NCBI RefSeq assembly: GCF_029840925.1
Contig: NZ_JAOCDM010000006.1
Span: forward strand, 37,465 to 101,464
Direction: 5' to 3'
DNA length: 64,000 nucleotides
Source: Pseudomonas sp. GD03858
Lineage (GTDB): Bacteria > Pseudomonadota > Gammaproteobacteria > Pseudomonadales > Pseudomonadaceae
Made by a program: the position numbers and the translations under genes. Positions 22,217 to 30,212 of this stretch are shown in pieces (position 1 is the first letter of the stretch; the number at the start of each line of letters is the position of its first letter). Under the pieces are notes generated by a model. That model was not told the DNA's origin and ran no database searches. It worked only from the letters and a program-made list of their open reading frames with translations.

Positions 22217-22307
22217 CCCATGCCAATTCAAGTCTGTCCCGGCGCCGCTGGTGGCCTCCCCAATCCCGTGACACAGCACCACTCGGGACCGGTTCACCTT
22301 CCCTGCC

Positions 22308-23054
22308 CTAGCGCCCACCACCCAAGTCGATGAAACTGCCGGTCGAATAGGACGCCTTGTCCGAAAGCAGCCACAGGATTGCCTCGGCCACTTCCTCCGG
22401 CCGACCACCGCGCCCCATCGGCAGACCCGGTTCGAGCTTGCTGACGCGGTCAGGGTCGCCGCTCAGGGCGTGGAAGCCGGTGTGGATGTAGCCAGGACGC
22501 ACGCCGTTGACCCGTACCCCTTCGCTCGCCACTTCCTTGGCCAGGCCAACAGTGAACGTATCCAGCGCGCCCTTGGAGGCGGCGTAGTCGACATATTCGT
22601 TGGGCGAGCCCAACCGCGCGGCAATCGACGAGACGTTGACGATCGCCCCGCCCTGCCCGCCGTGGCTGCGCGCCATGCGCAACAGGGCGTGCTTGGCGCA
22701 CAGCATCGGACCGACCACATTGGTCTTCATCACCTTCAGCAGACGGAATTCGGACATCGCCTCGACCCGGCTCTGCTGGCCGATGGTGCCGGCGTTGTTG
22801 ACCAGTGCGGTAAGCGGCCCAAGCTCCTGGTCGACGCGCTGGAACAGCTGCACCACCTCGTCCTCGACGCTGGCATCGGCGCGCACGGCGATGGCCTCGG
22901 CACCCAATGCGCGCACCTGGGCCAGCACCGCCTCGGCGGCCTGGTCGTCGGCGTGGTAGTTGATGCAGATGCGATAACCCTGTTGTGCCGCCAGCAAGGC
23001 GGTGGCGGCGCCAATGCCACGACTGGCGCCGGTGATGAGGATGACCTTGTCCAT
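22308..23054 (-). CDS. Short-chain dehydrogenase/reductase
   Basis: The 248-residue classical SDR has the nucleotide motif TGASRGIG at residues 8-15, NNAG near 85, a serine in VNVSSIAARLG near 142, and the catalytic YVDYAASK near 156. The N-terminal NYHADDQAAE region fits an NADP(H)-preferring enzyme. The substrate is unknown; it resembles the glucose dehydrogenase/3-oxoacyl reductase-like group. It lies 58 bp downstream of emrB on the same strand. A weak hairpin between them may or may not separate the transcripts. Confidence 0.88.
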   Translation of the reverse strand: MDKVILITGASRGIGAATALLAAQQGYRICINYHADDQAAEAVLAQVRALGAEAIAVRADASVEDEVVQLFQRVDQELGPLTALVNNAGTIGQQSRVEAMSEFRLLKVMKTNVVGPMLCAKHALLRMARSHGGQGGAIVNVSSIAARLGSPNEYVDYAASKGALDTFTVGLAKEVASEGVRVNGVRPGYIHTGFHALSGDPDRVSKLEPGLPMGRGGRPEEVAEAILWLLSDKASYSTGSFIDLGGGR

Positions 23055-23112
23055 ATGTCTGCCAAGTAGCCAGGAAAAGACCTACAAGGTTAGGGGAAAA
23101 GCATCAGCCTGA

Positions 23113-24648
23113 TCAATGCCCCGCCGAAGCCGGCCCGGCCTTGGCCGTGAACGGCGGTTTGGCCAGCCAGACCAGCAGGATCAGCCCGGCGAACACCCAG
23201 GTCAGCAGGGTGAAATAGTCCACCGTCGACATCATGTAGGCCTGGCTGTTGAGGACCTGCTCCAGCTTGGCGTAGTTCTGCTGGCTGGCCCCGCCGAGCT
23301 GCTCGAGGGTCTGCTGGGTCGCCGGGTCGAAAGCACTGATGTGTTCGCTCAGGTAGGCATGATGCTGATCAGCGCGCCGAATCCAGATCCAGGTGGTCAG
23401 CGAAGCGGCGAAACTGCCGCCCAAAGTGCGCAGGAAGGTCGCCAGCCCCGAGCCGTCGGCGATCTGGCTGGGCGGCAGGTCCGACAGCAGGATGCTCAGG
23501 GTCGGCATGAAGAACAACGCCACGCCGATACCCATGAACAGCTGCACCAGGGCGATGTGCAGGAAATCCACCTCGTTGGTGAAGCCGGCGCGCATGTAGC
23601 AACTGGCGCCGATCGCCAGGAAGGCGATACCGGCCAGCAGACGCAGGTCGAAGCGGTGCGCGTACTTGCCGACGAAGGGCGACATCAGCACCGGCAACAG
23701 GCCGATCGGCGCCACCGCCAGCCCGGCCCAGGTCGCGGTATAGCCCATCTGGGTCTGCAGCCATTGCGGCAGGATCAGGTTGATGCCGAAGAACCCTGCG
23801 TACCCGCCCACCAGCACCAGGGTGCCGATGCGGAAGTTGCGGTGCACGAACAGGCGCAGGTTGACCACCGGATGACGATCGGTCAGCTCCCAGATGACGA
23901 AGATCGCCAGGAACACCACCGAGATCAACGTGCCAACCACGATGAACGACGACTCGAACCAGTCCAGGTCGTTGCCCTTGTCCAGCACCACCTGCAAGGC
24001 GCCGACGCCGACGATCAGGGTCAGCAGGCCGATGTAGTCCATCGGCTGGCGGCTGGTGACCACCGGCCGCGTACGCATCTGCTGACGCACCACGGCGGCG
24101 GCGAACAAGCCGATCGGCACGTTGATGAAGAAGATCCACGGCCAGCTGTAGCTGTCGGTGATCCAGCCACCGAGTATCGGCCCTGCGATCGGCGCCACCA
24201 CCGTGACCATCGCCAGCAGCGCCAGGGCCATCCCCCGTTTCGCCGGCGGGTACACGGCGATCAGCAGGGTCTGGGTCATCGGGTACAGCGGGCCGGCCAC
24301 CACGCCCTGGAGCACGCGGAACAGCACCAGCTCAGGCATCGACTGGGCGACACCGCACAGGAACGAGGCCAGCACGAACAGCAACGTGGCCCAGATGAAC
24401 AGCTTCACCTCGCCGAAGCGCCGGCTCAGCCAGCCGGTCAACGGCAGCGCGATGGCATTGCTCACCGCGAACGAGGTGATCACCCAGGTGCCCTGCTCCG
24501 AGCTCACCCCGAGGTTGCCGGAAATGGTCGGCAGCGCCACGTTGGCGATGGTGGTGTCGAGCACCTGCATGAAGGTCGCCAGCGACAGGCCGATGGTGGT
24601 CAGCAGCAGGCTCGGCGGGGTGAACTGCGCAGGGGCCTGCTGGCTCAT
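23113..24648 (-). CDS. emrB: DHA2-family multidrug efflux permease (EmrB-like)
   Basis: The 511-residue protein has 14 predicted membrane segments. It has the DHA2 signatures LDTTIANVALPTISGNLG in helix 1, WLSRRFGEVKLF (motif A) and LLAIAVYPPAKRG-type loops. It is the inner-membrane proton-driven pump of a tripartite EmrAB-TolC-like system. Its start overlaps the end of emrA by 4 bp (ATGA), showing translational coupling. The natural substrate cannot be read from sequence. Confidence 0.93.
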   Translation of the reverse strand: MSQQAPAQFTPPSLLLTTIGLSLATFMQVLDTTIANVALPTISGNLGVSSEQGTWVITSFAVSNAIALPLTGWLSRRFGEVKLFIWATLLFVLASFLCGVAQSMPELVLFRVLQGVVAGPLYPMTQTLLIAVYPPAKRGMALALLAMVTVVAPIAGPILGGWITDSYSWPWIFFINVPIGLFAAAVVRQQMRTRPVVTSRQPMDYIGLLTLIVGVGALQVVLDKGNDLDWFESSFIVVGTLISVVFLAIFVIWELTDRHPVVNLRLFVHRNFRIGTLVLVGGYAGFFGINLILPQWLQTQMGYTATWAGLAVAPIGLLPVLMSPFVGKYAHRFDLRLLAGIAFLAIGASCYMRAGFTNEVDFLHIALVQLFMGIGVALFFMPTLSILLSDLPPSQIADGSGLATFLRTLGGSFAASLTTWIWIRRADQHHAYLSEHISAFDPATQQTLEQLGGASQQNYAKLEQVLNSQAYMMSTVDYFTLLTWVFAGLILLVWLAKPPFTAKAGPASAGH

Positions 24649-25838
24649 CGCTGGGCCGTCTTGCCGGTGGCGCTGTTGTCGTGGATCAGCCGGGCGATCA
24701 GGTCGTCGGCTTCGACCAGCTGGCGGTCATACACCTGGGTGGTGTAGCTGGCCTGTTGCGGTGGTTGCTGGGCCAGGGCCGGACCGCTCTGGTCGTGCAG
24801 GTCGACTTCGGCGACGGTGGACAGGCCGATGCGCAGCGGGTGGTCCTTCAGCTGCTCGGGGTTGAGGTGGATCCGCACCGGCACGCGCTGGACGATCTTG
24901 ATCCAGTTGCCGGTGGCGTTCTGTGCCGGCAACAGGGCGAAGGCGCTGCCGGTGCCGGCGCCGAGGCTGTCGACGGTGCCGTTGTACTTCACTTCGCCGC
25001 CATACAGATCGGCGGTGATCTCCACCGGCTGGCCGATGCGCATGTCGCGCAGCTGGGTTTCCTTGAAGTTGGCGTCGATCCATACCTCGTCCAGCGGGAT
25101 CACCGCCATGGTCGAAGTGCCCGGTTGCAGACGCTGGCCCAGTTGCACGGTGCGCTTGGCCACGTAGCCGGTGACGGGCGCCACCAGGGTCGTGCGGGCG
25201 TGATCGAGATAAGCCTGGCGCAACTCGGCGGCGGCGGCCATGACCTCGGGGTGGGACGAGACCACGGTGTCATCGACCAGCGCGGTGCTGGTGTTGAGCT
25301 GCTGGCGCGCGCTGTTGACGGCGGCCTGGGCCACGGTCAGGTCGTCGCGGGAGTGGGAGACTTCCTCGGCGGCGATGGCGCCGCTGTCGGCCAGCACCTT
25401 GCGCCGGTGGTAGTCCTGCTGGGCCTTCTGCAGCTCGGCCTGGCGGGTCTGCAGCTGCGCCTTGAGCGAATCGACGTTGCTGTACAGCCCGCGCACCTGG
25501 CGCACGGTGCGCGCCAGCTTGGCCTCGGCCGCCTGCAGGCCGACCTCGCTGTCGGCCGGATCGAACTGCAGCAGCACCTGCCCCGCATGTACCAGGTCGC
25601 CATCGTCGGCGCCGATGCTGGTCACGGTACCGGTCACCAATGGGGTGATCGCCACCACGTTGCCGTTCACATAGGCGTCGTCGGTGCTTTCGTGCCAGCG
25701 TCCGACCAGGCTGTACCAGGCCCAGGCGCCGGCCCCCGCGAGCAGCAGGATCAGCAACAGGGCGAGCAGCCAGACCTTGCGCTTGCGCGTGTTGTCCGGC
25801 GCGGGTGCTGGGGTGGAGGAGTCAGCGGGAGTGGCCAT
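24645..25838 (-). CDS. emrA: Membrane-fusion (adaptor) protein, EmrA/HlyD family
   Basis: The 397-residue adaptor has a short cytosolic N-terminus rich in P, A, K and R. One membrane anchor follows (residues 23-43), then a barrel-sandwich half (STDDAYVNGNVVAITPLVTGTV), a long coiled-coil hairpin (about 95-215) and the second half with LVAPVTGYVAKRTVQLGQRLQPG. It bridges EmrB to an outer-membrane factor; no outer-membrane gene is present here, so a TolC-like protein encoded elsewhere is needed. It lies 30 bp after the marR gene and overlaps emrB by 4 bp. Confidence 0.93.
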   Translation of the reverse strand: MATPADSSTPAPAPDNTRKRKVWLLALLLILLLAGAGAWAWYSLVGRWHESTDDAYVNGNVVAITPLVTGTVTSIGADDGDLVHAGQVLLQFDPADSEVGLQAAEAKLARTVRQVRGLYSNVDSLKAQLQTRQAELQKAQQDYHRRKVLADSGAIAAEEVSHSRDDLTVAQAAVNSARQQLNTSTALVDDTVVSSHPEVMAAAAELRQAYLDHARTTLVAPVTGYVAKRTVQLGQRLQPGTSTMAVIPLDEVWIDANFKETQLRDMRIGQPVEITADLYGGEVKYNGTVDSLGAGTGSAFALLPAQNATGNWIKIVQRVPVRIHLNPEQLKDHPLRIGLSTVAEVDLHDQSGPALAQQPPQQASYTTQVYDRQLVEADDLIARLIHDNSATGKTAQR

Positions 25839-25868
25839 GACAATACCTTGGAGAATACGTGACAGGGA

Positions 25869-26342
25869 TCAACGATCGCCGAAGCGGCGGATCGTCATAG
25901 GGTCGCCAGCGCTGAGCAGGACTTTGGCGAGCAGGTTTTCGAGCACCTTGAGCTCTTCAGGCTGCAGCACCCCGACCAACTCGTTCATCGCCGCCGCGCC
26001 CACCTCGGGCAACCGATCGGCCAGGCGCTGGCCGTCGGCGGTAAGGGCCAGGCGCACCTGGCGGCGGTCATCGGGGCAGCGGTTGCGCAGGATCAGCCCC
26101 TTCTGCTCGAGGCGGTCGAGCATGCGCGTCATCGAACCGCTGTCCAGGCCGAGGTAGCGGCACAGCTCGGCCGGCGTGTCGACCTGGTACTGGGTGACGA
26201 TGATCAGCACCTTGAACTGGGCGGCGGTGACGCCATCGGCCTCCAGGTGCCAGTCGAGGATGCGGTCCTTCAGCAACGCAGCGCGACCGAGCAGCATGCC
26301 GATGGTGCAGGTCTGAAAATTTTCCGGCGTGAAATGGGACAT
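25869..26342 (-). CDS. MarR-family repressor of the emrAB operon
   Basis: The 157-residue MarR winged-helix protein has the recognition helix region TPAELCRYLGLDSGSMTRMLDRLEQKGLILRNRCPDDRRQVRLALTADG cut by usual family boundaries at residues 62-110; the DDRR wing is characteristic. It heads the operon with emrA and emrB and has a perfect palindrome 35 bp upstream of its start, so it probably represses itself and the pump until a drug or phenolic ligand binds. Confidence 0.9.
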   Translation of the reverse strand: MSHFTPENFQTCTIGMLLGRAALLKDRILDWHLEADGVTAAQFKVLIIVTQYQVDTPAELCRYLGLDSGSMTRMLDRLEQKGLILRNRCPDDRRQVRLALTADGQRLADRLPEVGAAAMNELVGVLQPEELKVLENLLAKVLLSAGDPMTIRRFGDR

Positions 26343-26376
26343 TCGGGAGCTGCTCGGGCAATTGTGTGCAAATATT

Positions 26377-26390
26377 ACTGCCTAGGCAGT
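26377..26390. promoter_or_regulatory. MarR operator candidate, ACTGCCTAGGCAGT
   Basis: A perfect 14-bp palindrome, extended to the interrupted ATTACTGCC/GGCAGTGAAT, stands 34-48 bp upstream of the marR start. Its size and position fit the operator of a MarR dimer controlling marR-emrAB. Confidence 0.7.
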
Positions 26391-26517
26391 GAATGTCCAA
26401 GCGCTGATTAGCGGGCTAACTAAAATTTCATCCTCCTGCAAGAAGATCTGGCTACCGGCGACCCACGGCAGCAGAATCGATCCGTCACCGCCGACGCCCC
26501 TTTCCAAGGCCCCGATC

Positions 26518-26892
26518 ATGCTCTACCGCCTGGCAGCCGATTCCCTGGTCCTTTTGCACCTGTCCTTCATCCTGCTGGTGCTGTTTGGTGGCCTGCTGGT
26601 GCTCAAATGGCGCCGCGCGCTGTTCATCCACCTGCCCGCCCTGGCCTGGGGGCTGGCCGTGGAAGGACTGCACCTGGAGTGCCCGCTGACCGACTGGGAA
26701 AACCGGATGCGCAGCGCCGCCGGCCAGGCCGGCTACCACGGCGGTTTCGTCGAGCACTACATCTGGCCGCTGATCTACCCCGCCGGGCTGACGGTGCAGA
26801 TCCAGCTGTGGCTCGCCGCCGTCGTGCTGCTGCTCAACCTCGGCGTCTACGGCTATGTGCTCTGGCGCCTAGCGCGTCGCCACCACGAATAA
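26518..26892 (+). CDS. DUF2784 membrane protein
   Basis: The 124-residue protein has three or four hydrophobic segments (about 6-29, 36-54, 84-112). It has the family pattern LHLSFILLVLFGGLL...ECPLTDWE...GYHGGFVEHYIWPLIYP. No function is known for DUF2784. The start at 26518 is the first ATG giving the family N-terminus. Its last 24 bp overlap the end of the convergent tam gene. Confidence 0.88.
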   Translation: MLYRLAADSLVLLHLSFILLVLFGGLLVLKWRRALFIHLPALAWGLAVEGLHLECPLTDWENRMRSAAGQAGYHGGFVEHYIWPLIYPAGLTVQIQLWLAAVVLLLNLGVYGYVLWRLARRHHE

Positions 26893-27645
26893 GCGCGGGA
26901 ATGGCAGCAGCACCTTGCCATCGGTGGCCGGCGGATAATCGTGCTGCATGGCCTGCAGGTACAGCTGCAGGAAATCAGCCTGCTCCTGCATGTCCAGGCG
27001 CGCCAGATAAGGGCGCAATGCCGAGCCCTTGAACCACTCCACCACGGCTTCGGCCCCGCCTGGCAGCGGGTGATGGTAGGTGGTGCGCCACACGTCCACC
27101 CGGGCGCACAGCGGGCTGAGCAGGTCGTAGTAGAAGGCCGCGTTGTGCCGGGGCGGCAGGCTGAAATCGGCGAACTTGGCCGCCCATGGACCACGGCTGG
27201 CGATCTCGCGCAGTTGCCGGTGGGCCGGTTCGTCGAGGTTGTCCGGGGTCTGCACGGCCAGGCTCGCGCCTTCGCTCAGTTGCCGTACCAGGTGCGGGTA
27301 GAGACTGCCGTGGTCCGGCACCCATTGCAGCGAGGCATTGGCGAGGATCAGGTCCTGGGGCTCCTGAGCGGTCCAGCCGGCGATATCGCCGATCTCGCAG
27401 CGCACCCGGGGAATGCTCAGGCGCGGACGCTGGCGAGCCTTGTCGACCATGTCAGGGTCGCTGTCCAGGGCCGTGACCTGGGCATCGGGATGGCGCTGCA
27501 ACAGCACTTCGGTGGAGTTGCCCGGGCCACAGCCCAGGTCGGTGGCGTGCCGCACGGGCCGCGGCGGCACGGCGGCAAGCAGGTCGCGCACGGCGCGGGT
27601 GCGTTCGTCTTCGAAGAGTGAATACTGGGTGGCGGACCAGGCCAT
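26869..27645 (-). CDS. tam: Trans-aconitate 2-methyltransferase
   Basis: The 258-residue SAM-dependent methyltransferase has motif I as ATDLGCGPGNSTEVLLQRHP near residue 34, the acidic VTALDSDPDMVDKAR, and the Tam-typical MAWSATQYSLFEDERTR start and NLDEPAHRQLREIA. It methylates trans-aconitate, an inhibitor of aconitase formed by spontaneous isomerisation. The start at 27645 has AAGGAG at spacing 8; the frame continues upstream without a better site. The 3' end overlaps DUF2784 by 24 bp. Confidence 0.92.
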   Translation of the reverse strand: MAWSATQYSLFEDERTRAVRDLLAAVPPRPVRHATDLGCGPGNSTEVLLQRHPDAQVTALDSDPDMVDKARQRPRLSIPRVRCEIGDIAGWTAQEPQDLILANASLQWVPDHGSLYPHLVRQLSEGASLAVQTPDNLDEPAHRQLREIASRGPWAAKFADFSLPPRHNAAFYYDLLSPLCARVDVWRTTYHHPLPGGAEAVVEWFKGSALRPYLARLDMQEQADFLQLYLQAMQHDYPPATDGKVLLPFPRLFVVATR

Positions 27646-27764
27646 GGGGCAGACTCCTTGTAGGACAGGTGCGCCCAGCATAAGCCAAGTGGTGTCCTCG
27701 CTGCCTGACGTTGTTGGGCATCCACGCGCTATGCTGCAGGTCGGCCCAGATACGGACGACCACC

Positions 27765-28217
27765 ATGAAGACAACCCTCGCCCTGATACTGCTCGCCCTG
27801 ATCGCCGCCTCCGCTCTGCTCGGCTTCCCGTGGATGAACCAGCGCTTCGAACTGGCCGACCTGCGGACCAGTGCCCAACAGGAGCTGTCCCGCCCGCTGA
27901 ACGATGGCAGCCTGCTGGTGCTGCAGGCCAGCACGGCGGTGGACGTGGAATACGACGCGCAGCAACGCCGGGTGACCCTGCTCGAAGGCGGCCTTTGGGT
28001 CGAAGTGGCGAAGGGCGACCCCCGCCCTTTCCTGCTGGTTACCGAGCACGGCACCCTGGCCACCCATGACGCGCGCCTGTCGCTGGTTCGGCTCGCCGGG
28101 CAGACCCAGGCTCGTCTGCTGTCCGGCAACGCCGAACTCGACAGCGCCGGGCAGCGCGTGCACGTGCAGGGTGGGCAGGCGATTCGCTTCGGGGCTGGTG
28201 GGCCTCTGGGCCCATGA
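27765..28217 (+). CDS. Small FecR-domain protein
   Basis: The 150-residue protein has an N-terminal hydrophobic anchor or uncleaved signal (residues 3-20) and a FecR-like beta region (DGSLLVLQASTAVDVEYDAQQRRVTLLEGGLWVEVAKGDPRPFLLVTEHGT). FecR proteins relay iron-siderophore signals to ECF sigma factors. This one is less than half the usual length, lacks the N-terminal anti-sigma part and has no sigma-factor or TonB-receptor neighbour. It is therefore only a FecR-domain protein of unknown role. The start at 27765 replaces a longer frame beginning at 27711. Confidence 0.75.
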   Translation: MKTTLALILLALIAASALLGFPWMNQRFELADLRTSAQQELSRPLNDGSLLVLQASTAVDVEYDAQQRRVTLLEGGLWVEVAKGDPRPFLLVTEHGTLATHDARLSLVRLAGQTQARLLSGNAELDSAGQRVHVQGGQAIRFGAGGPLGP

Positions 28218-28258
28218 GCCGGTCTTGCCTGGGGCCCGACTCGAATCGCGGTGTCCGC

Positions 28259-28284
28259 TTCGCGGGTGAACCCGCTCCCACAGG
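28259..28284 (+). repeat. Single REP element
   Basis: This is one 26-bp copy of the TTCGCGGGT..CCCGCTCCCACAGG repeat, 42 bp after the FecR-domain gene. It differs by one base from the copies at 39290-39371. Confidence 0.8.
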
Positions 28285-28311
28285 GACCGTATTGCGCTTG
28301 TGAGGGCAACG

Positions 28312-28343
28312 AAAACGGCCGGGACCCCGCAAGGCCCCGGCCG
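28312..28343 (-). terminator. Terminator of the amino-acid permease gene
   Basis: On the minus strand CGGCCGGG (28343-28336) pairs with CCCGGCCG (28323-28316), with a 12-nt loop, and TTTT follows. It lies about 20 bp beyond the permease stop. Confidence 0.8.
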
Positions 28344-28364
28344 CTTCATGCAGCGCTACCGCGT

Positions 28365-29774
28365 TCAGTGACGCTTGGCGGTACGCAGTTGATGCACCAC
28401 GCCCATCGCCACCACGATGGCCGCGGCGATGCCGGTGGAGATCACCAGGATCTGGTAGTCAGGCATGAACGCCATGGTCACCAGCGCCGCCACGATGAAC
28501 ACGATCACCAGGTAGGTCAGCCAGGGGAACAGCCACATCTTCAGGCGCACTTCCCTGCCCTCGGCGATCAGCTTGCGGCGCATGCGCAGCTGCGAGAAGG
28601 CGATCACCAGGTAAACCAGCAGGGCGATCATGCCGGTGGTGTTCATCAGGGTTTCCAGCACGTCCTTCGGTCGCAGGGTCTCGCTGAAGTTGATCAGCGC
28701 GCAGAACACCGCCACCAGGCACGAACCGACGATGGCATTCACCGGCACGCCGGTGCCAGTGCGGGTGAACTTGAACAGACGTGGCGCGTCGCCACGCTGG
28801 GCCAGCGAGAACAACATGCGCGAGGCGGTGTAGTGGCCGGAGATCAGGCAACTGCTCACCGAGGTCAGCACCACGAAGTTCATCAGCAGCTCGGCGTACG
28901 GCACGCCCAGCAGCTCCAAGGTGCGACGGTAGGCGCCATAGCCGGATACGCCCAGCTGTGGGTCGTTCCACGGCACCAGGCAGACGATCAGGAAGATCGA
29001 GCCGACGTAGAACAGGCACACCCGCCAGACCACCGAGTTGGTCGCCTTGACGATCTGGGTGGCCGGATCCTTCGCCTCGGAGGCGGCGATGGTGACGATC
29101 TCGGCGCCGAGGAAGGCGAACATCACCCCCAGCAGCGCTCCGATCACCGTGGTGATGCCGTTGGGCATGAAGCCCTCGGAGGTCAGGTGGCTGATGCCAC
29201 GCACTTCACCGAACTGCCAGATGTTCATCACCGCGGCGGTGCATACCACCAGGAAGCAGACGATCGCCACCACCTTGATCAGCGCGAACCAGAACTCGAA
29301 TTCGCCGTAGTGCTTGACGTTGAAGAAGTTGACGGTGATCAGCACCAAGGTCGTGGCCAGCACGAACACGTTGACGCTCACGTCCGGGAAGAAGCCGTGC
29401 AGGATCTTGCCCGCCACGTAGGCCTCCCAGGCCATCAGGATCACCCAGTACCACCAGTACAGCCAGCCGATGGTGAAACCGGCCCAGCGCCCGATGGCGC
29501 GGTCGGCGTAGGTGGAGAACGAGCCGGTGTCCGGCGAGGAGGTCGCCATCTCGCCAAGCATGCGCATGATCAGCACCACCAGGATGCCGCCGGCCAGATA
29601 GGCCAGCACGGCGGCGGGACCGGCGCTGTGGATGACGCTGCCGGAGCCGACGAACAGTGCGCCGCCGATGACCCCGGCGATGGACATCATCGTCAGGTGG
29701 CGCGACTTGAGCGAGGCACTGAGCTTGCTCTCGTGCCCGTCCTTCGCGGTGGTGGATGTGGATGTTGCGTCCAT
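28365..29774 (-). CDS. APC-family amino-acid permease (GabP/AAT-like)
   Basis: The 469-residue permease has 12 predicted membrane segments. It carries the AAT-family signatures SLKSRHLTMMSIAGVIGGALFVGSGSVI cut at helix 1, GEMATSSPDTGSFSTYADRAIGRWAGF, and FAFLGAEIVTIAASEAKDP, which best fit the GABA/amino-acid:proton symporters. The exact substrate is unknown. It is divergent from a MocR-type regulator across a 438-bp hairpin-rich region. MocR proteins often regulate such transporters, so regulation by that protein is plausible. A strong terminator follows it. Confidence 0.9.
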   Translation of the reverse strand: MDATSTSTTAKDGHESKLSASLKSRHLTMMSIAGVIGGALFVGSGSVIHSAGPAAVLAYLAGGILVVLIMRMLGEMATSSPDTGSFSTYADRAIGRWAGFTIGWLYWWYWVILMAWEAYVAGKILHGFFPDVSVNVFVLATTLVLITVNFFNVKHYGEFEFWFALIKVVAIVCFLVVCTAAVMNIWQFGEVRGISHLTSEGFMPNGITTVIGALLGVMFAFLGAEIVTIAASEAKDPATQIVKATNSVVWRVCLFYVGSIFLIVCLVPWNDPQLGVSGYGAYRRTLELLGVPYAELLMNFVVLTSVSSCLISGHYTASRMLFSLAQRGDAPRLFKFTRTGTGVPVNAIVGSCLVAVFCALINFSETLRPKDVLETLMNTTGMIALLVYLVIAFSQLRMRRKLIAEGREVRLKMWLFPWLTYLVIVFIVAALVTMAFMPDYQILVISTGIAAAIVVAMGVVHQLRTAKRH

Positions 29775-29824
29775 CAGTTATTTACCCCGTGCTTCTTTTT
29801 ATCCAAGGAAAAACTGTGAAACCC

Positions 29825-30010
29825 CGATGGTTATCGGTCTCACCTGTACATCAGTGCTACTGCGGGCAGGGAGGTGTGCGCGAGCACACGCAGGCCATCC
29901 GTGGCGGCCTGCTTACGCGGCCAGAGGCAATCCTCTGGACGAACTGAACCATGCTGGGGACGGACGAGAAGCGCCCGGCCAGGCGGAAGGAAGGTACGGG
30001 GCGAACCCCG
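29825..30010 (+). ncRNA. Candidate structured RNA, six consecutive hairpins, unassigned
   Basis: The region between the divergent permease and MocR genes contains a run of stems: CCGAT/ATCGG (29824-29837), GTGTGC-GCGA-GCACAC (29874-29889, GNRA loop on the plus strand), GCAGGCC/GGCCTGC (29890-29912), CCAGAGG/CCTCTGG (29921-29938), CGCC/GGCG (29972-29985) and CGGGG/CCCCG (29997-30010). GGA motifs occur several times between stems. I do not recognise a riboswitch or known sRNA. It could be a plus-strand sRNA, the 5' leader of the MocR mRNA, or the leader of the minus-strand permease. The strand is chosen only because of the GNRA loop. Confidence 0.4.
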
Positions 30011-30108
30011 ACGGCAAAGCAGCGATGTTGTGATTATTCATGGCGCTGGTACGTGCTGTGTTGGCTATATCTGACACGTAATGTAAAAATGTCGAACACT
30101 TTGAGCCA

Positions 30109-30161
30109 TGCACAGTGGCATGAAATCCGCACTGCACTGTACAGGCCGCCGATGCAGTACA
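30109..30161 (+). promoter_or_regulatory. Possible MocR binding repeats upstream of the regulator
   Basis: Three related blocks TGCACAGTG (30109-30117), TGCACTGTA (30133-30141) and TGCAGTACA (30153-30161) lie 50-105 bp before the regulator start. MocR proteins such as GabR bind spaced direct repeats, so these are candidates for autoregulation and for control of the divergent permease. Confidence 0.35.
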
Positions 30162-30212
30162 CCCGTGATACCCCGCAGGCGCCTGGCTCCCCGCACACCT
30201 GAAGGCACCCGA

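Noticed and set aside
23085..23112. Hairpin GCAT..ATGC with TTTT between emrB and the SDR gene
   Set aside because: The stem is short and imperfect, so I do not list it as a terminator.
23116..25862. Long plus-strand frames (543 and 393 codons) over emrB and emrA
   Set aside because: They are antisense to an obvious MFS pump and its adaptor with family motifs and a 4-bp overlap.
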